Source: Leptospira yanagawae serovar Saopaulo str. Sao Paulo = ATCC 700523 (GTDB lineage Bacteria; Spirochaetota; Leptospiria; Leptospirales; Leptospiraceae). Taken from it: a DNA stretch of 64,000 nt. The translations under genes were made by a program, and so were the position numbers. Shown one piece after another: positions 26,246 to 35,732 of this stretch. The stretch lies in contig NZ_AOGX02000035.1 of NCBI RefSeq assembly GCF_000332475.2, forward strand, positions 111,729 to 175,728, read 5' to 3'. Below the pieces are notes generated by a model that was given only the letters and a program-made list of their open reading frames with translations, was not told the DNA's origin and did no database searches. Each line of letters opens with the position of its first letter. Positions within the stretch are counted from its first letter, which is position 1.

Positions 26246-27589
26246 GTGTCAGACTCAAAATGGACCCATTCCAAAATTGAATTCCTCTTACTTCTATCGT
26301 GTTTATGTTTCACGATCTCGTTAACAGCCGAACCAAGTTTTCGGGTCGTGATTGATCCAGGCCATGGCGGAGTGGCTAAAGATCCCAAAGCCCAACATGG
26401 GGATAAATATGATAGTGTCACACAAACCTATTTAGAAACATACAAACAAGGAACCGAACATGGAAGTATCACGGAACGAAAAGTGGTCCTGGATCTATCC
26501 AAAGAAGTCCATAAAATTCTAAAATTAACGGAAACAGAACAAGGTTGGAAAGAATTTGAGGGGTATTTAAAACTATTTTCTAAAAAAAATGAATTCACTC
26601 GGGTAAAATTAATCAGCCACCTAACAAGAGAATCTTCCTTTGATGATGACGGAAATTCTGATGATCCGAATGCCCCTTACCGTTTGTATGATTTTCCCGA
26701 TCCAAAAACATCTGTTAGGAAAAAAGGTAGGCTCTCTAAAATCAATGAAATCAAACCCCATTTGGTTTTATCCCTTCACCTAAATCCTGCAAGCAAAGGG
26801 CAAAAAGGAGGGATGGCCGCTGTTCTCACACCAGGTTATAAAACCTTTTCTCTCTTAAAAAAAATTTCGAACAAAGAAAAATCGCCGAATGGATTTTTAA
26901 AAGGGCCCTGGTCTGATTGGCTTGTATTCCAATCTGGATGGAGCAAGTTAGAAAATGCAATGGCTGACACTTGGATATACTTCCATGGGTATTGGTCCAA
27001 AAAAAATGGTAAAGAAGCCGATTTAACAAAGTTTGAAGGATACCGCCAAAATATGATTAGTTGGAAGTATGCGGATGATCCTAATTGGGAAAAAAACATA
27101 GGTAAAAAAGGTCCTTATGCTAAATCACATGAGGATTTTGAGCCAAGTGGTCGTTTTTTTGAAAGGGAAATGGGTAAAAAGGAAGAGTGGAGGCGTGAAG
27201 GGGGAAGGGAAGGATTTGGTGGAGACAACCATTACGTCACAAAAGAACTCATGCGTTTTGTCCAATATGGGTTACCTGTCCAACTGAAAACCAAAGACTC
27301 TCCGTACCCTGAACTGGGACCCATCCAAAAACCATATATATCCACCTATAGTTTGCCTACCTACACAAATGCCCTATGTGCCTTTATCGAAATTGGATAT
27401 GTCAATCGTAGTCGTGATATGAAATACCTCACTCAAAATAAAAAAGAAACTGCCATTTCTCTCGCAGTTGGCATTTATTCTTTGTTTGTTGGTCTGGAAG
27501 TGAAAAAAAATTCCAACTTACCATACATTCCCAAAGGTAAAAAAGTAAATTGGGAACGGTATGAAACATATTTTGATGAAGTGATTTAG
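26246..27589 (+). CDS. N-acetylmuramoyl-L-alanine amidase (Amidase_3)
   Basis: 447 residues starting at GTG; a signal peptide FLLLLSCLCFTISLTA. The zinc amidase motifs are VIDPGHGG (first His), ERKVVLDLSKEV with Glu, LVLSLHLNPA (second His) and, at the C-terminus, ALCAFIEIGYVNRSRD with the catalytic Glu. About 200 extra residues between the His motifs make it longer than the typical 230-residue catalytic domain. It should cut the lactyl-alanine amide in peptidoglycan during cell separation. A hairpin overlaps its ribosome site. Confidence 0.85.
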   Translation: MSDSKWTHSKIEFLLLLSCLCFTISLTAEPSFRVVIDPGHGGVAKDPKAQHGDKYDSVTQTYLETYKQGTEHGSITERKVVLDLSKEVHKILKLTETEQGWKEFEGYLKLFSKKNEFTRVKLISHLTRESSFDDDGNSDDPNAPYRLYDFPDPKTSVRKKGRLSKINEIKPHLVLSLHLNPASKGQKGGMAAVLTPGYKTFSLLKKISNKEKSPNGFLKGPWSDWLVFQSGWSKLENAMADTWIYFHGYWSKKNGKEADLTKFEGYRQNMISWKYADDPNWEKNIGKKGPYAKSHEDFEPSGRFFEREMGKKEEWRREGGREGFGGDNHYVTKELMRFVQYGLPVQLKTKDSPYPELGPIQKPYISTYSLPTYTNALCAFIEIGYVNRSRDMKYLTQNKKETAISLAVGIYSLFVGLEVKKNSNLPYIPKGKKVNWERYETYFDEVI

Positions 27590-27603
27590 AGAATTGCATT
27601 CGA

Positions 27604-28380
27604 ATGAAACCTAAAAAAGAAACTTCGAAAGTATTAAACCATCCCTTATTCCCTGCATTTATTTCTCTGTACCAGAAGTCCTTGGTAACCCGTTATTCAA
27701 AAGAAAACTTAAAACAATACCCCGAGTTTCATTCGATTTCGGAAGTTACGATTCAAGAACTTTTAGATTTCTTTTTGGAATACCTGTATCCAAATTATGA
27801 AAAGAGAAAAAAACTCGATGCCGCCTTTGATGCGTTATCTGGTTTTGTAAACCACCCAACAAAAATTTGGGGGATCCTTGGCAATTTGGCAATGTCCATT
27901 TTCCGATTTGGGAAACACTTTCCCTTGGCATTAAAAGCAGGACTCTCTGCACTCCATTCCTATGTGACCGCACATAGTTTTGAAGAAGAGTTGGTATTGG
28001 CACTTGATACAAAAGATTCTCCCAAAGAGTTTTTGGAATCACAAGAAGCGATGGAGAAATTGATATCTTCAGTTGAAAAATCCAAAGCAGATGCTTTCCG
28101 AAAGGATGTTGGTGAACTCTTTGGAATTTTTTCTGATAAGGAACTGGTGCGAAAAATCATCCTCATCATGGAAGATATTTTGGTGAAAATGGAATCAAAA
28201 TCCACACTCTATACGATCGATGATAAAAATGGAATTTCTTTAGGGGTTTTGATATTGAAAGAGGGAAGGAAAATTTTTAATTTGATGACTAAGGAAGAAA
28301 TGAACCTCGTCTTACAAGCGATTGATAAAATTGAAGAAAACTTTTACCAAACTGCTTGTGAGAGGTTTCGAAGTAAATAA
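27604..28380 (+). CDS. Hypothetical protein, helical
   Basis: 258 residues, not recognised. No signal peptide; mostly alpha-helical with a middle hydrophobic-looking amphipathic stretch (IWGILGNLAMSIFRFGKHFPLALKAGLSALHSY). The charged C-terminal half includes KLISSVEKSKADAFRKDVGELFGIF and ends NFYQTACERFRSK. It begins 14 bp after the amidase stop and is likely cotranscribed. tRNA-Leu follows on the other strand. Confidence 0.6.
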   Translation: MKPKKETSKVLNHPLFPAFISLYQKSLVTRYSKENLKQYPEFHSISEVTIQELLDFFLEYLYPNYEKRKKLDAAFDALSGFVNHPTKIWGILGNLAMSIFRFGKHFPLALKAGLSALHSYVTAHSFEEELVLALDTKDSPKEFLESQEAMEKLISSVEKSKADAFRKDVGELFGIFSDKELVRKIILIMEDILVKMESKSTLYTIDDKNGISLGVLILKEGRKIFNLMTKEEMNLVLQAIDKIEENFYQTACERFRSK

Positions 28381-28384
28381 CGTT

Positions 28385-28471
28385 TGGTACCGATGGCCGG
28401 AATCGAACCGGCATGATGTTACCATCGGTGGATTTTGAATCCACTGCGTCTACCAATTCCACCACATCGGC
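28385..28471 (-). tRNA. tRNA-Leu (CAA)
   Basis: 87 nt on the minus strand including encoded CCA. Acceptor stem GCCGATG/CATCGGT, D arm with TGGTAGAC, anticodon loop TTCAAAA flanked by GTGGA/TCCAC, a long variable arm (GATGGTAACATC), and T arm GCCGG-TTCGATT-CCGGC. The long variable arm and CAA anticodon mean leucine, reading UUG. Confidence 0.95.
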
Positions 28472-28475
28472 GTTA

Positions 28476-28880
28476 TTAGTCTTCAGCTTCGATATATTTA
28501 CCTTTTCCGCGGGCCACTATTTTGCCGATCTCATTTTCGATTTCAGCACGGTTTTCGATGATTTTTTTATTCTTTTTCACAAACCATCCGCGTAAGTGGA
28601 GGGGTTCATTCACCTTAGCAGGTTGTAGGAAACGAATTGTGAGTTCCCCAGTAGTGGTTTCGAAATTCATCGCTTCGTTGATCTTGACCATGATCTCATC
28701 TAGGATGGTAGAAATAATCCCTGGGTGGATTTGATCCGGTAAACCCTGGTATTTTTCGGGGCAGGTGTAATCACCGAAGGCAGTTTTGGTGTCTTCGTCA
28801 AATGTGATTTTTAACTGCAACCCGTCTGCATTGTCCGGTGAGGAGGCAAAGCTGAGATTTTTTTTCGCAACGGATTTCAT
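28476..28880 (-). CDS. Hotdog-fold thioesterase
   Basis: 134 residues. The PaaI/4HBT pattern is seen: a [26 protein letters not shown] segment (the usual H-G-G-hydrophobic-DE helix) followed by the beta strands [24 protein letters not shown]. It probably hydrolyses an acyl-CoA thioester in the cytoplasm. The exact substrate is not evident. It ends 4 bp before tRNA-Leu on the same strand. Confidence 0.7.
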   Translation of the reverse strand: MKSVAKKNLSFASSPDNADGLQLKITFDEDTKTAFGDYTCPEKYQGLPDQIHPGIISTILDEIMVKINEAMNFETTTGELTIRFLQPAKVNEPLHLRGWFVKKNKKIIENRAEIENEIGKIVARGKGKYIEAED

Positions 28881-29042
28881 GCCACCATGGAACGCAAGAA
28901 TTTCTCTTGTGTCAAGCAGAAAAAGAACTTGCGGTCAGTTTGATCCCAAAAGCCTCGTAAAAAGCTTGGAAATTCAATATTATTCGGTTATTTCTTAAAT
29001 ACCAGCTCTCTAAACCTCGAAAATAAAGAGTAGAACCCTTCT

Positions 29043-31550
29043 ATGTTAACCACCCTAATGATGTTACTCGGTCTCTCTGGAACCGGTGCCGATCTTGACG
29101 AGATCGCCCGGGGTGAAGGGAGTGGTGGGCCCGCATCCGATCTAAGTCCAAGGCAAAAACGTAGACTCAAACAAAGACAAGGTGAAGAAACAAGTCCTCC
29201 AGAACCAAAACGAAGTGGAGGAGGAAGGCCTTCGCGGGAAACGGGTCCTAAAAAAGGAAGGGGAGAAGAACTGGGATTCCAAACGGATCCAAAGTCCTCT
29301 AAACAAAAACCCAAATCATTTTCAGAAAAATTAAATGAGTTACCAGATTTAGATGGGGAAACAGGCGAACCAGGATTAGGTGAGGAAGGACAGTCTAAAC
29401 CTTCCAAACGAAAACGCGAAAAACAAAAACCACCAAAAGATTTAAGTGAACTTCCCTTAGGTGATTTTGGGGAAGAGAGTTCAGGATCCGAAAGTGCACC
29501 GGAAAGGCCGAGACGTGAAAGTCCCGAAATAAGTTTTTCGGCCGATGATATCATTTCGAAAAATTCAAAGTATTCTTTTCACAGAAGGCCACTCCTCAAT
29601 GCGGAAGCACTTGTGGAAGCAGAACAAGTGGAAGAAGCCATTGAAATCTTTGAACGAACAGGAAACCGAATCCCCGATCCAGCAATCAAAGAAAAAATCA
29701 AAAAAAACATCCAGGATTTAGAAGAGTTCTTAGAAGACAATCCTCCTCCGAGTCCTTCCGATCTTGGCAAAGATGGACAAAAGGAAGGGAAAGATTCTCT
29801 TCCTAAGGCGAAACCAAAACCTCCTGGGAGTGGAGAAAAACCGGATAAGGACCTTAGTGATTTGGTGCATGCCTTAAAAGAGGTATCAGAATTATTTGCG
29901 GAATCCATTGCACGTGCGATCCAATTTGCACAGAACGCACCACCACCTAACTTTCCGAATCTCCAAAGAGAACCACAATTCCCACAACCGCAAAATATCG
30001 GAGAATTCCCGCCACCTCCGCTCCCCAAAGAGAAACGAGACATTCCCTCCTCCAGTGGACCACAAATCAACCAAACAGTGGAAGGTGGAAACCAATTGGT
30101 TCATCCAATTGTGTATCAGTTTTTACAAGGGAGTCCTCCACCTCAAAATTTAAATCCGGCACTCATCCAAAACCAAGACCAACTCTTACAATCGTTAAAC
30201 CAAGGTTTGACGCAAGGAGGGATCACTCCTGCGATGCCAGGAATTTCTGCTGCACCAAGTGGATCAGGGATTGTTGGTCCCTTTTTTGTTCCACCAGAGA
30301 GTAAACAAAGGACAGAAGAAGAACGTAAACCATTCGATTTACAAGAGTTAGCGGAACAGATTTCCAAAAAAGATGTTTCAGAACTTGATTTACCAGAAGA
30401 TACTTTTTTTTCCAACGATTGGAAACAGTTCAAAGACCTTCCCCTTGTTGACAGAAGGTCTGGCGAAGAGAGAAGGAAAAGCCCTGATCGTAGGACCAAT
30501 GTTGCAGGCAGAAAGGATCGACGTTCTGGTGAAGACAGACGGAAACGAGACCGTTTCAAAGAACGAGAAGAGTTTTTAAAAAAACAAGCCCTTCAAAAAT
30601 TAGAAAAAAAGGCAAAGGAATTTGAAGCGAAAGGGGAAGAGGCCTCTCTCAACGATTTACTCAAACCCTATTTTCCAGAACAACCCAACTTAAAATTACC
30701 TGAATCTTGGGACCTCGAACCCATTGGTTTACCGGATCCAAATGACCTTCGTCGCGATGAAAAGGAGCCTCTCCTCCATCCGGATGAACGGAAACCATCC
30801 GAGGAAGAACCAAATTGGTTCCAAGAAACAACCGATTCCTTACGAAAAGAATTAGAACTACCAGATCCCGTTGACCCTCAAACTGATGAATTGATTTCTT
30901 CGAAGGTGGAACTGCCGGAAGCAGTTGATCCTAACAAACATAAGTCGGAAACAATCATTGAAACGGATATGCCCATCCAAGTGGAGTTAACCAATAGACC
31001 ACTTGTCGCGGATGATATCAAGATCGGTTTGCCTGATGCGGATGAGGTGTTCCGAGATCGGAAACTAAAAGAAGAGGCCGGGGAAAAAGAAGGCCCATCT
31101 TTTGATGACGTAGACGGTCCCGAAATCGAAATTGTGGATGGGGATTTGGGTGAGATTGCAGAAGAAGAATCTCCTATCCCTCTTGATGAGATGGCGGAAA
31201 AAGCCACAGAGGATGAACCGGAAAAAATCATCCATGGGGTATTGGAATTAAAACCTCCAGAAGCAGACGATGCACCGTTTCTCACGTTAACGTATGATTT
31301 TGGAAAAATCCCACATGCGTTTCGGTTGTCGAAAAATTATTCCATTATGGAATATTCCTACTATAAATACAAACCAATGCTCATGAAGGCACAAGAGTTT
31401 GCCCGTCGAAAGATGTTAAAAAATGCACTCAATTATTACCGTGTCATCAAATCACAAAATATCCCACCAGAACTGCGTAAGATGATCAACCGTAACATCC
31501 GGGACATCACAGAGTTTATGGAAAAATTCCCCATGGCAAAAGGGAACTAA
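29043..31550 (+). CDS. Large Pro/Glu/Lys-rich protein with repeated helical end units
   Basis: 835 residues, not recognised. No usable signal peptide and no clear ribosome site before the ATG. Most of the chain is low complexity, rich in P, E, K, S and G. Two related helical units occur near residues 176-235 (AEALVEAEQVEEAIEIFERTG, EKIKKNIQDLEEFLED) and 775-833 (AQEFARRKMLKNALNYYRVIK, KMINRNIRDITEFMEKF). Residues 468-507 contain repeated DRRSGEERR-type motifs. Such architecture suggests a cytoplasmic scaffold. Length and codon use are consistent with a real gene; the shadow ORFs opposite are ignored. Confidence 0.6.
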   Translation: MLTTLMMLLGLSGTGADLDEIARGEGSGGPASDLSPRQKRRLKQRQGEETSPPEPKRSGGGRPSRETGPKKGRGEELGFQTDPKSSKQKPKSFSEKLNELPDLDGETGEPGLGEEGQSKPSKRKREKQKPPKDLSELPLGDFGEESSGSESAPERPRRESPEISFSADDIISKNSKYSFHRRPLLNAEALVEAEQVEEAIEIFERTGNRIPDPAIKEKIKKNIQDLEEFLEDNPPPSPSDLGKDGQKEGKDSLPKAKPKPPGSGEKPDKDLSDLVHALKEVSELFAESIARAIQFAQNAPPPNFPNLQREPQFPQPQNIGEFPPPPLPKEKRDIPSSSGPQINQTVEGGNQLVHPIVYQFLQGSPPPQNLNPALIQNQDQLLQSLNQGLTQGGITPAMPGISAAPSGSGIVGPFFVPPESKQRTEEERKPFDLQELAEQISKKDVSELDLPEDTFFSNDWKQFKDLPLVDRRSGEERRKSPDRRTNVAGRKDRRSGEDRRKRDRFKEREEFLKKQALQKLEKKAKEFEAKGEEASLNDLLKPYFPEQPNLKLPESWDLEPIGLPDPNDLRRDEKEPLLHPDERKPSEEEPNWFQETTDSLRKELELPDPVDPQTDELISSKVELPEAVDPNKHKSETIIETDMPIQVELTNRPLVADDIKIGLPDADEVFRDRKLKEEAGEKEGPSFDDVDGPEIEIVDGDLGEIAEEESPIPLDEMAEKATEDEPEKIIHGVLELKPPEADDAPFLTLTYDFGKIPHAFRLSKNYSIMEYSYYKYKPMLMKAQEFARRKMLKNALNYYRVIKSQNIPPELRKMINRNIRDITEFMEKFPMAKGN

Positions 31551-31617
31551 TCTCGATACCAGGTAACGATAAAATCTTTTGTCTCAGGTTCACACGAGTT
31601 TCCATTTTCACTTATTC

Positions 31618-31648
31618 TTGACAAGATTGATGATCGTTTCAGTCTAAC
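31618..31648 (+). promoter_or_regulatory. Candidate promoter of the ABC-F leader
   Basis: A perfect TTGACA at 31618-31623 and a weak TCTAAC at 31643-31648, 19 nt apart. It would start the leader transcript around 31655, about 15 nt before the leader ORF. Spacing is longer than usual, so moderate confidence. Confidence 0.4.
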
Positions 31649-31670
31649 AGAAAAAAGCGAGGGCACTCCG

Positions 31671-31694
31671 ATGAGACTTACAAATCCTAACTAG
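31671..31694 (+). CDS. Seven-codon leader peptide (MRLTNPN)
   Basis: ATG followed by six codons and TAG, with GAGGG seven nt before the start, an excellent ribosome site for so short an ORF. The stop codon's last G is the first base of the left arm of the inverted repeat at 31694-31761. This arrangement is typical of ribosome-sensing attenuators before ABC-F and erm resistance genes. It is inferred; no stalling motif is known here. Confidence 0.5.
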   Translation: MRLTNPN

Positions 31695-31761
31695 GTAAGC
31701 AAAAAACAATAAATCACCATTTCCACTTTTCCTCTTCAAACTAGGACAAGACTTGCTTACC
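31694..31761 (+). promoter_or_regulatory. Leader inverted repeat before ABC-F gene
   Basis: GGTAAGCAA (31694-31702) and TTGCTTACC (31753-31761) are perfect 9-nt complements separated by 50 nt. A second short stem TTTCC-AAT-GGAAA (31764-31776) lies between the right arm and the Shine-Dalgarno TAGGAG (31781-31786). A ribosome paused on the leader ORF would cover the left arm and could change which stems form. Confidence 0.5.
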
Positions 31762-31794
31762 ATTTTCCAATGGAAACCAATAGGAGCATGTTTT

Positions 31795-33303
31795 ATGTCC
31801 AAACACTTACGCATCCAAAACGGATCCTTCCGTTACGAAACACAATCAGAACCAATCTTTGAAAACTTAAATGTCCATTTCTCCACCGGTTGGACTGGAA
31901 TCATTGGCAAAAATGGAAGTGGAAAATCCACACTTGCCAAAATCCTTTTACGAGACTTGAGTTTAGACCATGGTAAAGTCGAAGGCCCAATCCATGTTTT
32001 GTATGTTTCACAAGATACAGAAATAGATCTGAATGAAGTGAATGATTTTTTGTATGATGATTCCAAAGAAACAGGTTTTTGGAAAAGCCGATTGCAAATC
32101 AAAATCCAATCAGCCGAGGAATACCAAACTCTGAGTTTTGGAGAAAAACGTAAGTTTCTCCTTTCTCATATTCTATCAAAACAACCAGAGGTTCTAATAC
32201 TGGATGAACCAACAAACCATATTGATGCGAAGAGCCAAATGATTTTACGCCAGGCAATGCGGGCTTACGAAGGGATTGGAATTTTGATTAGCCACGACAG
32301 GTCTTTGTTAGATGAAATGACAACTTCCTGTGTTTTTTTAGAAAAAAACTTTTTAGAACAAAGGCCTGGGAATTATTCAGAAGGCAAACGGGAAAGAGAC
32401 AGAGAAGCGAAAGCAAGGATTCTTAATTGGCAATCTACGAAGGCGGAACGGAAAAAATTGGAGAAGGAATGGAAACGTAGGAGAGAGGAAGCAAGTCTTT
32501 CTCATACGAAGCGGTCTAAAAAAGGTTTGGATCTCCATGACCATGATGGTAGGGCCAAAAAAGATTTAGTCCGCGTTTCTGGAAAAGATGGTATGGCTGG
32601 TCGATTGAAAAACCAAATCGAACGAAGGACTGAGAGAAGTGCTGAAAAGGAAAAACAAATTTGGGAAACATTACCAGAAAAAGAAATCATAGGCATCCAA
32701 TGGCAGAGCCACCTAACAAAACGTAACCATTTGTTTCAATATGATGCAGAAAGGTTGGTTTTACCTTTTTTATATTTAGAATTGCAGTTTCCCATAAAAA
32801 TTGGAACCCATTCAAGGATTGCCATCACTGGTGCGAACGGTTCTGGGAAGTCGAGTTTATTGCGGTATCTTTTGGAAAGTTTTGAAGGTAAACAAATTTC
32901 GTATGTGTACCTTCCACAGGAATTTTCAAAACGAGAACTCGAGGCCTTATTCCAAAAGTTCCGATCCTTGTCTGATAAGGAACAAGCCGAATTACTGGCG
33001 ATTGTCCATCGATTGGGGAGTGATCCCAAACGATTTTTGGAATCCAAATCCTTAAGTCCTGGAGAAGGGAAAAAATTAGCACTTGCGATGCAAATCGAAA
33101 CCAAAGCAGAAGTGGTCCTCTTAGACGAACCAACAAACCATTTGGATTTAAAATCTGTAGAAGCTTTAGAGCACTCATTACAAGAAATCCAGTCTGCACT
33201 TGTATTTGTCAGTCATGATGCAAGCTTTGTCAAAACATTGGCTCGTGAAGAGTGGGTTTTGGAAAACTTCCGGCTCACACAAAAACATCTAGACAGAATC
33301 TAA
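31795..33303 (+). CDS. ABC-F ATP-binding protein
   Basis: 502 residues from the ATG at 31795, TAGGAG 8 nt upstream; a longer in-frame ORF from 31753 starts in the leader stem. Two nucleotide-binding domains in one chain: Walker [10 protein letters not shown] and GANGSGKSS; signatures LSFGEKRK and LSPGEGKK; Walker [12 protein letters not shown] and [12 protein letters not shown] Lys/Arg-rich inter-domain linker (residues about 190-320) follows the first domain. There is no membrane domain. ABC-F proteins act on ribosomes, either in translation stall relief or in protection from antibiotics; the leader upstream suggests the second. Confidence 0.88.
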   Translation: MSKHLRIQNGSFRYETQSEPIFENLNVHFSTGWTGIIGKNGSGKSTLAKILLRDLSLDHGKVEGPIHVLYVSQDTEIDLNEVNDFLYDDSKETGFWKSRLQIKIQSAEEYQTLSFGEKRKFLLSHILSKQPEVLILDEPTNHIDAKSQMILRQAMRAYEGIGILISHDRSLLDEMTTSCVFLEKNFLEQRPGNYSEGKRERDREAKARILNWQSTKAERKKLEKEWKRRREEASLSHTKRSKKGLDLHDHDGRAKKDLVRVSGKDGMAGRLKNQIERRTERSAEKEKQIWETLPEKEIIGIQWQSHLTKRNHLFQYDAERLVLPFLYLELQFPIKIGTHSRIAITGANGSGKSSLLRYLLESFEGKQISYVYLPQEFSKRELEALFQKFRSLSDKEQAELLAIVHRLGSDPKRFLESKSLSPGEGKKLALAMQIETKAEVVLLDEPTNHLDLKSVEALEHSLQEIQSALVFVSHDASFVKTLAREEWVLENFRLTQKHLDRI

Positions 33304-33311
33304 GGACTGTA

Positions 33312-33328
33312 CTTAGAATAATTCTAAG
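33312..33328. promoter_or_regulatory. PerR/Fur-type operator
   Basis: CTTAGAATAATTCTAAG, a perfect 17-bp palindrome with 8-nt arms. It matches the Bacillus PerR box TTATAATNATTATAA at all but two of its 15 positions. It overlaps the Shine-Dalgarno AAGGAG of the peroxiredoxin, suggesting repression and peroxide induction. PerR regulators are well documented in Leptospira; the binding here is inferred. Confidence 0.65.
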
Positions 33329-33338
33329 GAGTGACATT

Positions 33339-33932
33339 ATGCCACAAGTGACATCACATGCCCCTGATTTTAAAGCAACCGCAGTGATCGGGGACAGTTT
33401 CAAAGAAATCAAATTATCTGATTACAAGGGAAAATGGGTGGTACTCTTTTTCTATCCACTTGATTTTACATTTGTATGTCCAACAGAGATCATTGAATAC
33501 GATGCAAAACTAGAAGATTTTAAAAAGATCGGAGCTGAAGTTTTGGGTGTATCTGTTGATAGCGAATTTTCACACTTAGCTTGGAAAAAAACGCCTAAAA
33601 AAGAAGGTGGTATTGGAGAGATCAAATACCCACTCATCGCAGACAAAACAAAAGAAATTGCAAAGTCTTTTGGTGTTCTCATTGAGTCTGGTCCTGATGC
33701 AGGAGTTGCGTTACGCGGAACTTTCATCATCGACCCACAAGGTATCATCCGCCAAGCAACTGTTAACGACCTTCCAGTAGGACGTAACATTGAAGAAGCA
33801 CTCAGACTCATCAAGGCTTTCCAATTCGTGGAAAAACATGGTGAAGTTTGTCCTGCAAACTGGGATGAAGGGAAAAAAACGATGAAAGCAGATCCTACAG
33901 GGTCCAAAGCTTACTTCGCTTCTGTCAATTAA
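33339..33932 (+). CDS. Typical 2-Cys peroxiredoxin (AhpC/TSA)
   Basis: 197 residues from the ATG at 33339, AAGGAG 8 nt upstream; an earlier in-frame start lies in the ABC-F gene and is rejected. [14 protein letters not shown] contains the peroxidatic Cys47, and HGEVCPANW the resolving Cys171. [23 protein letters not shown] is the expected C-terminal half. It reduces hydrogen and organic peroxides in the cytoplasm using thioredoxin-like donors; no AhpF is adjacent. The PerR-type operator above suggests peroxide control. Confidence 0.93.
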   Translation: MPQVTSHAPDFKATAVIGDSFKEIKLSDYKGKWVVLFFYPLDFTFVCPTEIIEYDAKLEDFKKIGAEVLGVSVDSEFSHLAWKKTPKKEGGIGEIKYPLIADKTKEIAKSFGVLIESGPDAGVALRGTFIIDPQGIIRQATVNDLPVGRNIEEALRLIKAFQFVEKHGEVCPANWDEGKKTMKADPTGSKAYFASVN

Positions 33933-33965
33933 TTGAACTTTCTCGAATAGAGAATGGGAGAACCA

Positions 33966-35360
33966 ATGGAATCTACAACAAACATAGAAAGACCGAATGT
34001 CGAATTTTACCAAGCAAATAATTTTCCAAAGGGTTTGACACGTAAGGTTGTAGAGTCCATCTCCCATATCAAAAATGAACCGAGTTGGCTTGCCGAGTTT
34101 CGTCTCAAAGCATTTGAGGTGTATGAACAAAAACCAATGCCTACCTGGGGTTTTATCCCACAGTTTCAAATCAACATCGATGATTATGTACATTATGTAG
34201 GTTCCAATCAAAAGAAAAAAAAATCTTGGGATGAAGTGGATCCCGAAATCCTACGAAGTTTCGAAAAATTAGGAATTCCAGAACACGAACGTAAGTACTT
34301 GGCTGGGATCGAAACGATGAACGATTCCGAAACCATTTATGCCAATGTCAAAAAGGAACTCACTGATTTAGGAATCATTTTCTGTGACATCGACACTGCC
34401 ATCCGTGATTACCCAGAACTGGTTCGTGAGTATTTGGGAACCGTGGTCACGATCGGTGATAATAAATTTTCAGCTCTTAATTCTTGTGTTTTTAGTGGTG
34501 GTTCGTTCGCATACATTCCCAAAGGAGTCAAAACTCCTATGCCACTGCAGGCATATTTTAAAGTAACCGCCGCAAGTTCCGGACAATATGAACGGACACT
34601 TCTCATTGCCGATGAAGGGGCACACTTGGAATACAGTGAAGGTTGTACCTCTGTCCAAGATAAGGGGACCAATTTCCATACAGCTGTTGTGGAACTAGTC
34701 GCCAAAAAGAATTCTAAAATCTTTTATACGACAATCCAAAACTGGAAAAAAAATATGTACAACTGGACCGTGAAACGTGGTATCTGTGAAGAAGCAGCTC
34801 ACATCACATGGACAGATTGTAACATCGGTGCCAATACCATCAAGTACCCAGGGATCATTTTACAAGGAGACCATTCCACAGGGGATGTGCTTTCTCTCGC
34901 CTTTGCTGGGAATGGCCAAGTGCAAGATACGGGTGCTCGGATCATCCATGTGGGTAAAAACACAAGATCTAATATCTTAGCAAAAGGTGTGGCTCTTGAC
35001 GGTGGGATCAATTCCTATCGAGGTCTCGTGAAGTTTGAACCTTCTAGCAAAGGATCTTATAGCCATATCAAATGTGATGGGCTGATGATGGACAACCGTT
35101 CCCAATCGCATGCGTATCCATATAATGATGTATCAGGCGAAGAAGGAACTTTGAACTACGAGGCTACCGTTTCCAAAATTGACGATGACCAATTGTTTTA
35201 CTTACAGTCTCGTGGGATGTCGGAAGACGATGCGAAACTCCTCATTATCAATGGGTTCTGTGAAGGTGTCACCAAACACTTAGATGTGGAATACTCAGTG
35301 GAGATGACAAAACTCATCCGTATGATCTTAGAAGATGGGAAAGTCATCGCGGAAACATAA
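33966..35360 (+). CDS. sufB: Fe-S cluster scaffold SufB
   Basis: 464 residues from the ATG at 33966 (GGGAG 4 nt upstream); an ATG at 33954 is possible. The family signature runs through [48 protein letters not shown] and [20 protein letters not shown]. SufB forms with SufC and SufD the scaffold on which Fe-S clusters are built under iron or oxidative stress. sufC and sufD are not in the flanks; the minus-strand gene at 35378 follows. Placing after a peroxiredoxin suits an oxidative-stress unit. Confidence 0.92.
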   Translation: MESTTNIERPNVEFYQANNFPKGLTRKVVESISHIKNEPSWLAEFRLKAFEVYEQKPMPTWGFIPQFQINIDDYVHYVGSNQKKKKSWDEVDPEILRSFEKLGIPEHERKYLAGIETMNDSETIYANVKKELTDLGIIFCDIDTAIRDYPELVREYLGTVVTIGDNKFSALNSCVFSGGSFAYIPKGVKTPMPLQAYFKVTAASSGQYERTLLIADEGAHLEYSEGCTSVQDKGTNFHTAVVELVAKKNSKIFYTTIQNWKKNMYNWTVKRGICEEAAHITWTDCNIGANTIKYPGIILQGDHSTGDVLSLAFAGNGQVQDTGARIIHVGKNTRSNILAKGVALDGGINSYRGLVKFEPSSKGSYSHIKCDGLMMDNRSQSHAYPYNDVSGEEGTLNYEATVSKIDDDQLFYLQSRGMSEDDAKLLIINGFCEGVTKHLDVEYSVEMTKLIRMILEDGKVIAET

Positions 35361-35377
35361 GTTTTCAAAACTTCGAT

Positions 35378-35680
35378 TTATTTTTTAAAAACAAAACCCC
35401 AAACCGCGGATGCGGCAATGAGAAGCCCCAGGGATTCTCTCACTTCCTCCACTTCCATCCCAAAGTAGGGAGCTTCTGTTGCATAGTAAACAGATAGGAC
35501 AAGATACAATGGGATAATGGTATACCCAATCCATTTCGGCAATCGACGGAAAAAACGAATGCCGGCAAGGATTGCGACAATGGCATAAATCGGAAACCAC
35601 AAAAAAGGATCTGGATCGTTCAGTTGCAAATAAGCAAATAAAAGGAATAGAGGAATCGAGACTAAAGAGAAAAGTTTCAT
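35378..35680 (-). CDS. TMEM220-family integral membrane protein
   Basis: 100 residues from the ATG at 35680, GGAAA about 7 nt upstream; an in-frame TTG at 35692 is the alternative. Three to four membrane helices: LFSLVSIPLFLLFAYLQL, FLWFPIYAIVAILAGI, WIGYTIIPLYLVLSVYYA and LLIAASAVWGFVF. FAYLQLNDPDPFLWFPIY and EVEEVRESLGLLI match the TMEM220 pattern. Role unknown. It converges on sufB with a 17-bp gap. Confidence 0.65.
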   Translation of the reverse strand: MKLFSLVSIPLFLLFAYLQLNDPDPFLWFPIYAIVAILAGIRFFRRLPKWIGYTIIPLYLVLSVYYATEAPYFGMEVEEVRESLGLLIAASAVWGFVFKK

Positions 35681-35732
35681 CACAGTTTCCAAAGTTTTTT
35701 GATTGCGGGTACAAATCCAAGCGAATTATCCT

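Noticed and set aside
28988..29554. 188-codon minus-strand ORF opposite the 835-residue gene
   Set aside because: Ser/Pro-rich shadow produced by the low-complexity codons of the plus strand.
31551..31617. Terminator after the 835-residue gene
   Set aside because: No GC stem with a T-run was found.
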